Assembly (NCBI RefSeq): GCF_002836715.1
Contig: NZ_PJAT01000085.1
Location: 1 to 64,000 of the forward strand
Origin: Psychrobacter sp. 4Dc
GTDB lineage: Bacteria; Pseudomonadota; Gammaproteobacteria; Pseudomonadales; Moraxellaceae
DNA length: 64,000 nt
Reading direction: 5' to 3'
In this document: piece after piece, positions 48,364 through 56,793 of the stretch
Position numbering within the stretch: the first letter of the stretch is position 1
Layout: each line of letters opens with the position of its first letter
The notes under the pieces: model-generated
What the model was told of the DNA's origin: nothing
Databases searched by the model: none
What the model saw: only the letters and a program-made list of their open reading frames with translations
Translations under genes and position numbers: made by a program

Positions 48364-49692
48364 CTATGATTTTAGACCCATCGCATAAGTGGCGACTAGT
48401 GGCTTGATATTTGGCAATTTATCAAAGGCCAATAGCGCCATATTTCGCGCTAGCTTAATCGCGGGGTTAGGATGCGTGAAGCCATGTACTACCGCATCAC
48501 AAAAACGAATAACTCGCTTCTGGTCGGTTTGACGTGCTTTTTCATAACGTTTTAATAACTGTGCATCACCGATATCTGCGCCTTTGAGCACTTGTGCACT
48601 TAGCATTTGCGCCAGCACATGTGCATCTCGCATACAGAGATTAAAGCCTTGGCCAGCGACAGGATGTAAGGTGTGAGCAGCATTGCCCATAATGACGCAC
48701 CGTCCTTCTACTTGCTTATTCGCTAGTACGCGGGTCAATGGATAGGCGCCGCGGCGACCAGCAGCGATAAACTTGCCAGCGCGTTGGCCAAAGGCTTGCT
48801 GTAGGGTCTGCAAGAAATGGGCGTCGTCTTCTAAGTATCTGGTTTCTTCACCTGTTGGGCATACCCACACCACAGAGCGCCTGTAGCCGTGTTGATACTC
48901 ATCATTGCCATCACCCTCTGGATCGGTCAGTGGGAGCACGGCAAGTGGGCCAGCTGGACTGAAACGCTCAATCGCTGCATGCTCGTGTGGCGTATCTGTC
49001 TCTACTACGCCGACGATGGCTGTTTGCTGATAATTATACGTAGTTGTACCGATATCTAGCAATTGGCGTACTGTAGAGTCGCGTCCATCACAAGCGACTA
49101 ATACGCTAGCTTGCAGCTGCTGCTCGTTTTCGGCTTCGTCATTGTAATTAAAGCTAATCGTCACACTATCGGCCTGCTGCTGGACAGTCGTCACATTGGC
49201 ATTATCTATCAAGGTAATTAATGGCGCTTGCTGCGCGGCTAATAAAAGCTTACGACCCAGCCAAGCGTTTTCGATGATTTGCCCAAATGACTCAACGCGC
49301 TCTTCTGCTTTATTCAGCTGCGCGCGCCCAAAACTGCCTTGCTCACTAATCTGTACGGTATCGATACGGCAGGCATGGCTTTGTAATTCATCCCACAGTC
49401 CAATCTCTTGATATATCTGTACCGTGCGCCGTGATAACGCTGTATTGCGACTATCTAAATAATGGCTGCGAGTACTGTCATCCGTTGGACTGATGGTTGG
49501 ATAGCTGTTTTTTTCTAATAAGGTGCTCGCAATACCGTGATGAGCCAATAGCAATGCAAAGGACAAACCAACATGACCACCACCTGCGATAAGCACTTGC
49601 TGGTCAGTTATCGCTTCTTTGTTTTTAGAGATGCTGTCGAACTTTTTAGGTATGCTGTCAGCATTGGATAAATGTGAATCAGTATCTTGCAT
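48364..49692 (-). CDS. ubiH: 2-polyprenyl-6-methoxyphenol hydroxylase UbiH
   Basis: FAD hydroxylase of the aerobic ubiquinone pathway. The 442 residues have a polar leader (about 1-30), the FAD motif VLIAGGGHVGLSFALLLAHHG, LVACDGRDSTVRQLL, and RCVIMGNAAHTLHPVAGQGFNLCMRD. The Asn in GNAAHTLHP is characteristic of UbiH. It lies upstream of the second hydroxylase gene at 46913, 168 bases apart on the same strand. The ribosome site is weak. Confidence 0.92.
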   Translation of the reverse strand: MQDTDSHLSNADSIPKKFDSISKNKEAITDQQVLIAGGGHVGLSFALLLAHHGIASTLLEKNSYPTISPTDDSTRSHYLDSRNTALSRRTVQIYQEIGLWDELQSHACRIDTVQISEQGSFGRAQLNKAEERVESFGQIIENAWLGRKLLLAAQQAPLITLIDNANVTTVQQQADSVTISFNYNDEAENEQQLQASVLVACDGRDSTVRQLLDIGTTTYNYQQTAIVGVVETDTPHEHAAIERFSPAGPLAVLPLTDPEGDGNDEYQHGYRRSVVWVCPTGEETRYLEDDAHFLQTLQQAFGQRAGKFIAAGRRGAYPLTRVLANKQVEGRCVIMGNAAHTLHPVAGQGFNLCMRDAHVLAQMLSAQVLKGADIGDAQLLKRYEKARQTDQKRVIRFCDAVVHGFTHPNPAIKLARNMALLAFDKLPNIKPLVATYAMGLKS

Positions 49693-50289
49693 CGTTATTT
49701 TCCTATTATAATTTTTTGGACAAGCAATTTATTAATGATAGATAGCCACTCGTCACTGACGTTATTTTATAATTTTTATCATGTCGCTGCTGTTGTTAGA
49801 TAGCTTACAGCAACCTATGGTATCGCCCATAGATTACCACAAATTGTCTATTATGCCGTGGTCTTAACCGTAGACAAATCGTTTCTTTACTCTCATCATA
49901 AACGAGGTTTATTTTTATAAAAATCAAAAATATTAATATGATTAAAGCGCTATCACATGGTGGGTAGCGATGAATTATATAGAACTGACAGCAACATCGA
50001 ATCAATCTATAGAAAATCGCTGTAGAGTTGCAATCCGCATACAAAAACAGCGTTATCTATCTGATGTATGGCTTGAAATTTAAAAATTCTCTACCATAAT
50101 GAAGGCAAGACTTTCATTACTTTCATTCACGACCTTCCACAAAAACAACAATAATATCGCCGTCATTTTTATCATCTACAATTTTTTACCACCTAAATAC
50201 TGTAACGCCACTGACTATTTTATCTCTGCAACCCGTCACGCAATTAAAACCAAATCATAGCGTCGGGTACACAATAAAAGGATAATCGC
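49693..50289. other. Divergent intergenic region, ubiH / phoH
   Basis: 597 AT-rich bases, the longest gap in the window. A minus-strand open frame of about 80 codons (49805-50044) has no ribosome site or recognisable feature and is not called. Promoters for ubiH and phoH should lie here. I saw no RNA gene, long repeat or operator that I could defend. Confidence 0.4.
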
Positions 50290-51393
50290 TTGACTGATTC
50301 CATGAGCCGCCGTATAAAGTTTGAATCATTGACCCCAGCACAGCTAAAAACCGTGCTTGGTGAATACAACAATCACATGAAATATATCCAAGAACGCCTC
50401 GATATTAAAATCATGCAGCGCCAAGGCGATTTTTGCCTGAGTGGCGATGTGACCAATGTCGAACGCGGTGAACGTATTATCTACAAAATGGTAGATGAAG
50501 CACAGAACACCAAAGACATCAGTGCAGAAGAGCTGCATCTCATCATCCAATCTAGCCTCTCTCGTGATGAAGACATCGAAGAAGACGAGCAAGACCATGA
50601 TGATATGGAATATGATGAAGATTTGGATGAGGCTAGCGAGTTTACGCCCATCAGTTTGCGTACGCGTAAGGGTCGCATCGTTCCGCGTGGGGGCAATCAA
50701 CAGCGTTACGTAAAAAACGTCCTGAGCTCTGATGTGTCGTTTGGTATTGGGCCAGCTGGTACGGGTAAAACGTATCTAGCAGTAGCATGTGCCGTCGACA
50801 TGCTTGAGCGTAATGAGATTGAGCGTATTTTGCTAGTGCGTCCAGCGGTAGAAGCTGGCGAAAAGCTAGGCTTCTTGCCAGGTGATTTGACCCAAAAAAT
50901 CGATCCTTACTTACGCCCATTATATGATGCGCTCTATGAGATGATAGGCTTTGAGAAAGTCGGTAAAATGATTGAGCGTCAGATTATCGAAGTGGCACCG
51001 CTGGCCTATATGCGCGGTCGTACTTTGAATAACTCGTTTGTCATTCTAGATGAAGCGCAAAACACCACGCCTGAACAGATGAAAATGTTTTTGACCCGCT
51101 TGGGCTTTGGCTCACGTGCCGTCATTACTGGGGATATTACTCAGGTGGATTTGCCACGTGGTCACAAGTCAGGCTTGGCCCAAGCAATGGATATTTTAAA
51201 AGATATCGAAGAGATTCATATCACAAAGTTTGATTCAAAAGACGTTGTACGACATCAATTGGTACAACAAATTGTTGAAGCCTATGACGTATTTGATGAA
51301 GAGCAAATGGCTTTAGAAGAAAAACGTAAGTTTGAACGTATTAAAGAACAAGAGCGTAGACAAGCCGTCGCTAATGCAGCAGCCAATCTTTAA
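50290..51393 (+). CDS. phoH: PhoH family ATPase (YbeZ)
   Basis: Cytoplasmic P-loop ATPase linked to RNA metabolism with YbeY. The 367 residues have an N-terminal KH-like region (about 25-75), an acidic stretch (about 95-115, many Asp/Glu), Walker A in GIGPAGTGKTYLA, and Walker B in FVILDEAQNT. TRLGFGSRAVITGDITQVDLP completes the ATPase core. The start codon is probably TTG at 50290: AAGGA lies 8 bases before it, whereas the first ATG, at 50302, is too far from any ribosome site. A terminator follows, separating it from ybeY. Confidence 0.94.
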   Translation: MTDSMSRRIKFESLTPAQLKTVLGEYNNHMKYIQERLDIKIMQRQGDFCLSGDVTNVERGERIIYKMVDEAQNTKDISAEELHLIIQSSLSRDEDIEEDEQDHDDMEYDEDLDEASEFTPISLRTRKGRIVPRGGNQQRYVKNVLSSDVSFGIGPAGTGKTYLAVACAVDMLERNEIERILLVRPAVEAGEKLGFLPGDLTQKIDPYLRPLYDALYEMIGFEKVGKMIERQIIEVAPLAYMRGRTLNNSFVILDEAQNTTPEQMKMFLTRLGFGSRAVITGDITQVDLPRGHKSGLAQAMDILKDIEEIHITKFDSKDVVRHQLVQQIVEAYDVFDEEQMALEEKRKFERIKEQERRQAVANAAANL

Positions 51394-51450
51394 TAATTAA
51401 GCTAATTATTGAATTACAATCATTTGCTATAAGCATTTATCTTGCATCAG

Positions 51451-51484
51451 AAAACCGGATTACTCAAAGTAGTCCGGTTTTTTC
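51451..51484 (+). terminator. Terminator between phoH and ybeY
   Basis: AAAACCGGA-t-TACT and AGTA-g-TCCGGTTTT form a stem with one T/G pair and a short loop, followed by T residues. It starts 58 bases past the phoH stop. Confidence 0.85.
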
Positions 51485-51711
51485 TTACTGACAGTTTATT
51501 GAATTTAGCTCTTTCGCTACTAGTCGCCCACCAGTAACTTAGCTATAGTAGCCTTTATACATTTTATACATTGGCCTCTATTTATTAGCCAACAATTTAG
51601 CGATGAGATAAACAGTGATTGAGCTGCTTTTATGGTAAAAAACTGGCAAATAAATCACCTAGACGATGCAGCATTAGAAACGCATTTATTTATAATAAAA
51701 AGGACAGCAAT

Positions 51712-52311
51712 ATGAGCCAACCTGACAATACTAATGTCGATGACAAGATCGCTAGCAACCATGCCAGCTTAGCAGCACTTGATATCAGTGCGACCGACAG
51801 TATTGATGATGAAATATTAGATACTTTTTATAATCGCGAGCATTTACTATCAGTCATGATGGCGACTTTAGATTATATAGATGGTCGTATTAATACTGGT
51901 CTGACCCTACCCTATTTTGCAGATATTGATCCTGAGCTTTGGCAGGAAAAGTCTAAAACACTAGATATATATATCACTGATGAATTCGAAGGCCGTGCTT
52001 TAAATCTAGAAGCACGCGGCAAGGACTATGCGACCAATATTTTGTCTTATCCAAGCGAATTACCTGCTGCCGTCATTGAGCTAATGCCAACATTGCCTCT
52101 TGGAGAGTTAATTATCTGTCATGAAGTGATGGTACGTGAAGCGGCTGAACAGGACAAAACCGTGGCGCAGCACATCAGCCATTTGCTAGTGCATGGCGTG
52201 CTACACCTACTGGGGTTTGATCACGAGCTCGGACAAGCTGAGCAAGATGAGATGGAGTACTTTGAAATTGAGATTTTGGCAGGTCTAAACCTACCAAATC
52301 CTTATATCTAA
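51712..52311 (+). CDS. ybeY: Endoribonuclease YbeY
   Basis: Zinc-dependent rRNA maturation nuclease. From the ATG at 51712 (AAGGA, 7-base spacing) the protein has 199 residues. The N-terminus has about 35 extra polar residues before the fold. The catalytic motif is HLLVHGVLHLLGFDH, giving the three His ligands in H-x3-H-x5-H. Also typical are ATNILSYPSE and LGELIICHEV. A longer in-frame start 93 bases upstream lacks a ribosome site. PhoH and YbeY are partners; here a terminator and a 318-base gap lie between them. Confidence 0.95.
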   Translation: MSQPDNTNVDDKIASNHASLAALDISATDSIDDEILDTFYNREHLLSVMMATLDYIDGRINTGLTLPYFADIDPELWQEKSKTLDIYITDEFEGRALNLEARGKDYATNILSYPSELPAAVIELMPTLPLGELIICHEVMVREAAEQDKTVAQHISHLLVHGVLHLLGFDHELGQAEQDEMEYFEIEILAGLNLPNPYI

Positions 52312-52360
52312 ACTAGCACTGCTTTAATAAACAGTCTTCTAACTATTAAGCAGCTATCAA

Positions 52361-53236
52361 TCAATCTTTAGATAGTGGTAGCTTTTGCGCTTGACCCATT
52401 TGGTTGATCATATGATCTAAGCCTTTAACATGGACACTGCGCTGCGGGAATGGAATCTCGATTTTCTCATCATCTAAAGCTTGCTTGAATTGCTCCAATA
52501 GCTCGCATTGCATCGACCACCAGTCGGCATTGGTTGTCCAAACGTTTAAGGTAAGATCTACTGAGTTATCGCCTAGATTGGTCACTCGCACGATAGGCTC
52601 AGGATCAGTAAAAGCCAATGGGTTATTTCTTGCCAGACTTAACATCACGTCTTTAGCCGTTTTGATATCAGCATCATAGCCAATACCGACAGTGATATCG
52701 ACGCGGCGATTGGGTAGCGCTGTATAATTGACCACAGGTGAAGTCGTGATATCGCTATTAGGAATGATGATATCGTGATTGTTAATGGTCGTCAGATGGG
52801 TATTAACCAAGGTAATCTCTGTCACTGTACCTGTGTAGCTACTAATCTGTACGTAATCGCCGCGTACAAACGGGCGAAACGTCACAATCATAATACCAGC
52901 GGCAAAATTTGATAACTGGTCTTTTAGTGACAAACCAACGGCAACAGCGGCACCACCTAAGATTGCGACGACCGACGTAGTCTGTACACCGACTTTGCTA
53001 AGTGCAGCTAAAATCACCACGACCAGTAGCACGCCATACAATAGGCGACTTAAAAAACTAGCAACTGTCTCGTCCAGATGGCTACGCGTCATCAAGCGAT
53101 CGGAAAAAGCGACTGCCTTTTTGGCAAGCCAACGTCCAACGATAAATATAAGTATTGCTAAAGCGACTTTAATGACCAGCTCTAGGGCATTGCTCGTTAA
53201 GGTAGCGACATCGACGGTAAAACCTAAAAATTCCAT
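52361..53236 (-). CDS. mscS: Small-conductance mechanosensitive channel MscS
   Basis: Heptameric inner-membrane channel that opens on hypo-osmotic shock. The 291 residues have three transmembrane helices. The pore-lining third helix is AILGGAAVAVGLSLKDQLSNFAAG, with the Gly/Ala packing pattern. The beta domain has RPFVRGDYVQI and NSDITTSPVVNYT, and an alpha/beta C-terminal domain follows. GAG precedes the ATG by 5 bases. It is convergent with ybeY and downstream of the TonB-like gene. Confidence 0.94.
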   Translation of the reverse strand: MEFLGFTVDVATLTSNALELVIKVALAILIFIVGRWLAKKAVAFSDRLMTRSHLDETVASFLSRLLYGVLLVVVILAALSKVGVQTTSVVAILGGAAVAVGLSLKDQLSNFAAGIMIVTFRPFVRGDYVQISSYTGTVTEITLVNTHLTTINNHDIIIPNSDITTSPVVNYTALPNRRVDITVGIGYDADIKTAKDVMLSLARNNPLAFTDPEPIVRVTNLGDNSVDLTLNVWTTNADWWSMQCELLEQFKQALDDEKIEIPFPQRSVHVKGLDHMINQMGQAQKLPLSKD

Positions 53237-53250
53237 ACTGACTCTTTATT

Positions 53251-53436
53251 TTATAGCTGTGTGTTATGAACTTGGATATCTGTGATTATAAAAAATAGTG
53301 CGTTAAGCGTTATTCTTAACAGTTGTGTTTTCAGTGACATTTTTTCAGTAACTTTAATTTCAGTAACTTTAATTTCAGTAGCTTTTTTCTTAGTGCTTGT
53401 CTTCTTAGCACCTATCTTCTTAGTGCATGAATACAT
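53251..53436 (-). CDS. Doubtful small Lys/Thr-rich ORF after the TonB-like gene
   Basis: A 61-codon frame begins five bases after the TonB-like stop, with AAGG just before the ATG, so translational coupling is possible. The product is Lys/Thr-rich with a repeated EIKVT, then a hydrophobic stretch (about 48-54). It has no relatives that I recognise. The repeats in the DNA could also create such a frame by chance. It is listed because of its start signals, not its content. Confidence 0.25.
   Translation of the reverse strand: MYSCTKKIGAKKTSTKKKATEIKVTEIKVTEKMSLKTQLLRITLNALFFIITDIQVHNTQL
53343..53387. repeat. 15-bp direct repeat, three copies
   Basis: TTTCAGTAACTTTAA occurs twice in tandem (53343, 53358) and then a diverged third copy with GCTTTTT. 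It lies between the mscS and TonB-like genes and falls inside the doubtful small ORF. Confidence 0.8.
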
Positions 53437-53441
53437 TAACC

Positions 53442-54329
53442 TTAGTACGTTACTTCGACTGTATCACTATAGCGGTAAGTACGTATCAAGCGCAGCTCGA
53501 CGATATCGTTCATGTCTTCGGTGAATTTACCAAAGGGTGCAGCTTGTCGTACCGACTGCTTGGCCGCTTCATCCAATATCGTAGAGTTCGAGCTTTCAAG
53601 CAGTCGAATGGCTTTGATATTGCCGTCGTTACTGATGATAACCATTAGCCGTACTTCACCCGTAATGCCTTGAGCACGCGCTTGTACGGGATAATGCAAG
53701 TTGCCCACTCGCTCGACATGCTCACGGAATGTATTGATATAGTCTGCTGCCGCACCCCGTGTGGTCGAATTACTATCCATCGTCACGACTTTGGATTTGG
53801 TTGCGTAGACCTGCTGACGCTGAGATAGCTGAGCTTCTAAGGTGGCAATCTGCTTACGTAGCCGCTCTTCTTGCGCCATTGCATCATCTTGCGCTTGCTC
53901 GCTGTCATTATCCGACTCTACAGTGGCCTGACGCCAACTTAACGTCGTACGCAGATAACTCTCTTGATAACGCTGCTGACGTACTTTACGCTGTAAATTA
54001 ACGATATCTTGAGTCTCACTCATTTGCTCAGCAGACATTGCACTTAACTGATTGTTCTCTTGTCTGAGCTGCTCTTCTATTGTACCGCCGCCCTCTTGTG
54101 AAGCGTTGGCAATAAAGTGTGCATCTTCATTGGGCTGCATATTGTCGGTCAGCGCCTTTGCCACATCTTGCATCATAGCAGCTGGGTCTTTTCCCATAGA
54201 GAAGCTAATTCCGAAAATAATCAGCACATGAACAGCCACTGCAATAACAATAGCAACAGGCAAGCTTATATCGCGCTTGGGCGCTTGCGCGGAAAAATGA
54301 TAGCTCTGTGAGTCTTTTATATAGGCCAC
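53442..54329 (-). CDS. TonB-like energy transducer
   Basis: Inner-membrane anchored protein thought to couple proton-motive force to outer-membrane receptors. The 295 residues have one N-terminal transmembrane helix (about 24-44, VAIVIAVAVHVLIIFGISF with the SxxxH-like His), a Gln/Glu-rich coiled periplasmic region (about 95-190) in place of the usual Pro-rich spacer, and a TonB C-terminal domain (about 205-290, with ARAQGITGEVRLMVIISNDG). The start codon is GTG with GAGA about 7 bases upstream. No ExbB/ExbD gene is adjacent. It resembles the TonB3-type proteins linked with pili in pseudomonads, but that link is inference. Confidence 0.85.
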   Translation of the reverse strand: MAYIKDSQSYHFSAQAPKRDISLPVAIVIAVAVHVLIIFGISFSMGKDPAAMMQDVAKALTDNMQPNEDAHFIANASQEGGGTIEEQLRQENNQLSAMSAEQMSETQDIVNLQRKVRQQRYQESYLRTTLSWRQATVESDNDSEQAQDDAMAQEERLRKQIATLEAQLSQRQQVYATKSKVVTMDSNSTTRGAAADYINTFREHVERVGNLHYPVQARAQGITGEVRLMVIISNDGNIKAIRLLESSNSTILDEAAKQSVRQAAPFGKFTEDMNDIVELRLIRTYRYSDTVEVTY

Positions 54330-54903
54330 AATGAATCTCAGCTTGTGAGCACATCAGTACAAAGCACTATTTAACAAGTGTTGTAACGATGGGCATGATT
54401 TATACTGGCGCTATCATAACATGACATAGAATTATGTCGCCAGTATAAGCACTGAGACGGCATTTTGACATTTGCCATACAGTATTGGTAACCTTATCCG
54501 CTGATTGAAAAACATGCATTTGAGAATATATAAGGCAGACGAAACACTGTCTATACCAAATGAATTGCTATAAAACGCATGTGTTCATTTTGAAGCCACT
54601 GTATTTGTTATATACTGCTTTAGCATTAGTAGCACGATACTTTGCAACAATCAGAACTGTGCATCGTGTTGATTAGGCACGGCAGATTATCAAGCAGCAC
54701 AGTAAATGTAGATTCACTATAGCACTAGTATCAGAGGTCAGTTTTTCGCTTTTGCTACCTATCAGTATAAAAATTACTAATGGTCGTAGATATTTAGAAA
54801 TTATAGATGATTAGCTTTCGTTCAAATTAACGATAGCATGCAAAGTTTGTTTAGCCATTTTTACGTCACCGATTGAATGACGCGCCCTATAAGGATAATA
54901 AGT
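54330..54903. other. Divergent intergenic region with a long hairpin
   Basis: About 570 bases between the TonB-like gene and the unknown gene at 54904. Apart from the 49-base inverted repeat at 54400-54448, I see no feature. Promoters in both directions are expected. Confidence 0.4.
54400..54448. repeat. Long inverted repeat in intergenic DNA
   Basis: TTATACTGGCG at 54400-54410 pairs perfectly with CGCCAGTATAA at 54438-54448. Inside, CATAA and TTATG add a second 5-bp stem. No T tract follows on either strand. It could be a structured 5' leader, an operator or a small RNA. It lies 71 bases upstream of the TonB-like GTG start. Confidence 0.6.
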
Positions 54904-55683
54904 TTGAGTGACTTTGATAACGTGAATAATTCAGACAATTTTGATGAGTTCTTCGAGAGTATTGGCTATCGTTTTGACGAGTCATTCGGCAGTGGTTGGG
55001 AGCGTATCGCCCAATCGGTTAAAGATATCTATAATAAGACGACGGACAAGTTCGAAGATGAGTTGTCATTGCCAGTGGCACAGACTTACGTTAATGATGC
55101 ACTACAAAAATTCGTCACCGACAATGTAAAAGCCATTTTAGAGCTACGTGTCGAGATGCATGAGGATTGGTTTCGTTTGTACTGCACTGTCAATGCAGGC
55201 GGCATCTATGCCGAGGTGGCAAGTAACTTTAGCTTAGTTCACGTCCAACTCGATCGCAATGTGCAACGCTTTGTATTTGGTCAGCAAACTTATACCGATA
55301 TATTGAATCTGCGCTGCGAATCTTTCGTGAAACGTCAAGGCGTCAAACTGGCGATTTGGTTTTATCATAGCGTCCTCAAAAAAGACCCTTTAGGCTTTAT
55401 TCTGTCGTACGTCAATATTGCTCGCGCAAAAGACGAAGTGATTTATCTCGATATCCATCGTTGGTTAAAAAACAACAAGAAAATCATGAGTACCTTGCAT
55501 AAGGTACAGATAAATTATGGCGAGCTAGAAGAAGAGCAAATGATTTTGAAGGCTCAGATTAATTATCGTGATTTACTGGCGGCCAGCAGTAACGAAGATA
55601 TCATCGGTGATGATGATGATCCTGAATTGATGCAAGGCCCTATTAACCCTGTAGACGATGCGACTGAACCAAGCCAAGAGTAA
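54904..55683 (+). CDS. Conserved-looking soluble protein of unknown function
   Basis: I do not recognise a family. The 259-residue protein has no signal or transmembrane helix. It is acidic at both ends, with an N-terminal DFDNVNNSDNFDEFF and a C-terminal DDDDPELMQGP. The middle is aromatic-rich and alternates strand- and helix-like stretches, for example LRVEMHEDWFRLYCTVNAGG and VKLAIWFYHSVLKKDPLG. A TTG start at 54904 has AAGGA 8 bases upstream; the ATG 27 bases earlier has no ribosome site, so TTG is preferred. It is monocistronic, with a terminator after it. Confidence 0.75.
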   Translation: MSDFDNVNNSDNFDEFFESIGYRFDESFGSGWERIAQSVKDIYNKTTDKFEDELSLPVAQTYVNDALQKFVTDNVKAILELRVEMHEDWFRLYCTVNAGGIYAEVASNFSLVHVQLDRNVQRFVFGQQTYTDILNLRCESFVKRQGVKLAIWFYHSVLKKDPLGFILSYVNIARAKDEVIYLDIHRWLKNNKKIMSTLHKVQINYGELEEEQMILKAQINYRDLLAASSNEDIIGDDDDPELMQGPINPVDDATEPSQE

Positions 55684-55703
55684 GTCGCTAATGTTTTATC
55701 CCA

Positions 55704-55758
55704 TAAAAAAACGCTGCATCTTAAAGGTTATTGGCCTTATAGATACAGCGTTTTTTTA
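55704..55758. terminator. Bidirectional terminator between the 54904 gene and fpr
   Basis: AAAAAAACGCTG-c-ATCT pairs with AGAT-a-CAGCGTTTTTTT. Inside, AAGG and CCTT can extend the stem. It lies between convergent stops at 55683 and 55772. Confidence 0.9.
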
Positions 55759-55771
55759 TTAAAGTCGATAA

Positions 55772-56599
55772 CTACCAGTAGTTCTCTACGGCAATATTAC
55801 CCTCACCGCGACGATTCATTACCAGTCCCAATGTCTTTAATGCTTCTTTGGTATCTTCTACCATATCTGGATTACCGCATAGCATGACATGCGTACTATC
55901 AATATCTAATGCGATACCTGCGCGCGCTTGTAACGTACCCTCTAGCAGTAGCTTCGGCAAACGCTCTGACAACGCGCCTTCGACAGGCTCACGAGTGACG
56001 ATTGGGATAAAGATAAGCTTTGCTGGATTATCAACCAGCATGCCGAAGTCTTCTTGTAGGCTTTCGATTTTCTCAACGTACGCAAGTTCATCGAGCGAGC
56101 GTGCGCTATAAGCCAATACAATGTGCTCGTAATCTTCCCATGTCTTTAAATCTTGTAGCATTGACAAAAACGGTGCTAAGCCAGTGCCTGTTGCTAGCAG
56201 CCATAAGTCTTTGGGCAATGGTTTTTGGTAACGTGCTAACGTCAAAAACCCAAATGGCATGGTATTAAGCAGTAGCTCATCACCCACTTGTAAATGCTGC
56301 AATTGCGAGGTAAATGCACCGTCAGGAATTACGATAGAGAAGAATTCTATCACCTCATCAAAGGGCGAAGAGACAATCGAATACGCGCGAAAGACATCTT
56401 CATCCAATGCGGTATCAGCAGTTTCATCACTTACCTCAGTCTGTTGATAATATTTTAATTGACTGGGATTGACGCCCAAGCGTACAAACTGCCCCGCTGT
56501 AAACTTAAAACTATCGGGACGGCTGACGGTAAAGCTAAATAAGTTCGGCGTCCATGTAGTTTTACTGAGCACCGTTACTGTTTGAATATTATCACTCAT
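55772..56599 (-). CDS. fpr: Ferredoxin-NADP reductase
   Basis: FAD flavoprotein passing electrons between NADPH and ferredoxin or flavodoxin. The 275 residues have the FAD-binding domain with RAYSIVSSP and the NADP domain with LLATGTGLAPFLSML. The tail has MLCGNPDMVEDT and ends in the aromatic VENYW expected for bacterial FNRs. An acidic insert (about 55-70, TEVSDETADTALDED) is slightly unusual. The ribosome site is weak. It lies just downstream of the nuo terminator on the same strand. Confidence 0.93.
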   Translation of the reverse strand: MSDNIQTVTVLSKTTWTPNLFSFTVSRPDSFKFTAGQFVRLGVNPSQLKYYQQTEVSDETADTALDEDVFRAYSIVSSPFDEVIEFFSIVIPDGAFTSQLQHLQVGDELLLNTMPFGFLTLARYQKPLPKDLWLLATGTGLAPFLSMLQDLKTWEDYEHIVLAYSARSLDELAYVEKIESLQEDFGMLVDNPAKLIFIPIVTREPVEGALSERLPKLLLEGTLQARAGIALDIDSTHVMLCGNPDMVEDTKEALKTLGLVMNRRGEGNIAVENYW

Positions 56600-56689
56600 A
56601 ATTATTCGTCACTTATACTTTATTAAACTGTATTTTTATAAGATACCTTTGATAGGCAAAAGAAAATAAATACCAAAAAGGTAAGCATA

Positions 56690-56737
56690 AAAAAAGATGC
56701 GCCAAGCTTATCATAAAGCTGGCGCATCTTGGTTTTT
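56690..56737 (-). terminator. Terminator of the nuo operon
   Basis: AAGATGCGCC-a-AGCTT pairs with AAGCT-GGCGCATCTT around a 6-base loop. On the minus strand T residues follow. It lies about 60 bases after the nuoN stop. Confidence 0.9.
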
Positions 56738-56793
56738 TAACCGTAACAACAGATAGATCGCAGCGACTTATCTGTTGTATTAACTCAGCGACA

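Noticed and set aside
49805-50044. Minus-strand 79-codon frame upstream of ubiH
   Set aside because: No ribosome site or recognisable feature; composition looks noncoding.
50344-50920. Minus-strand frames inside phoH
   Set aside because: They mirror the acidic and ATPase regions of phoH and have no start signals.
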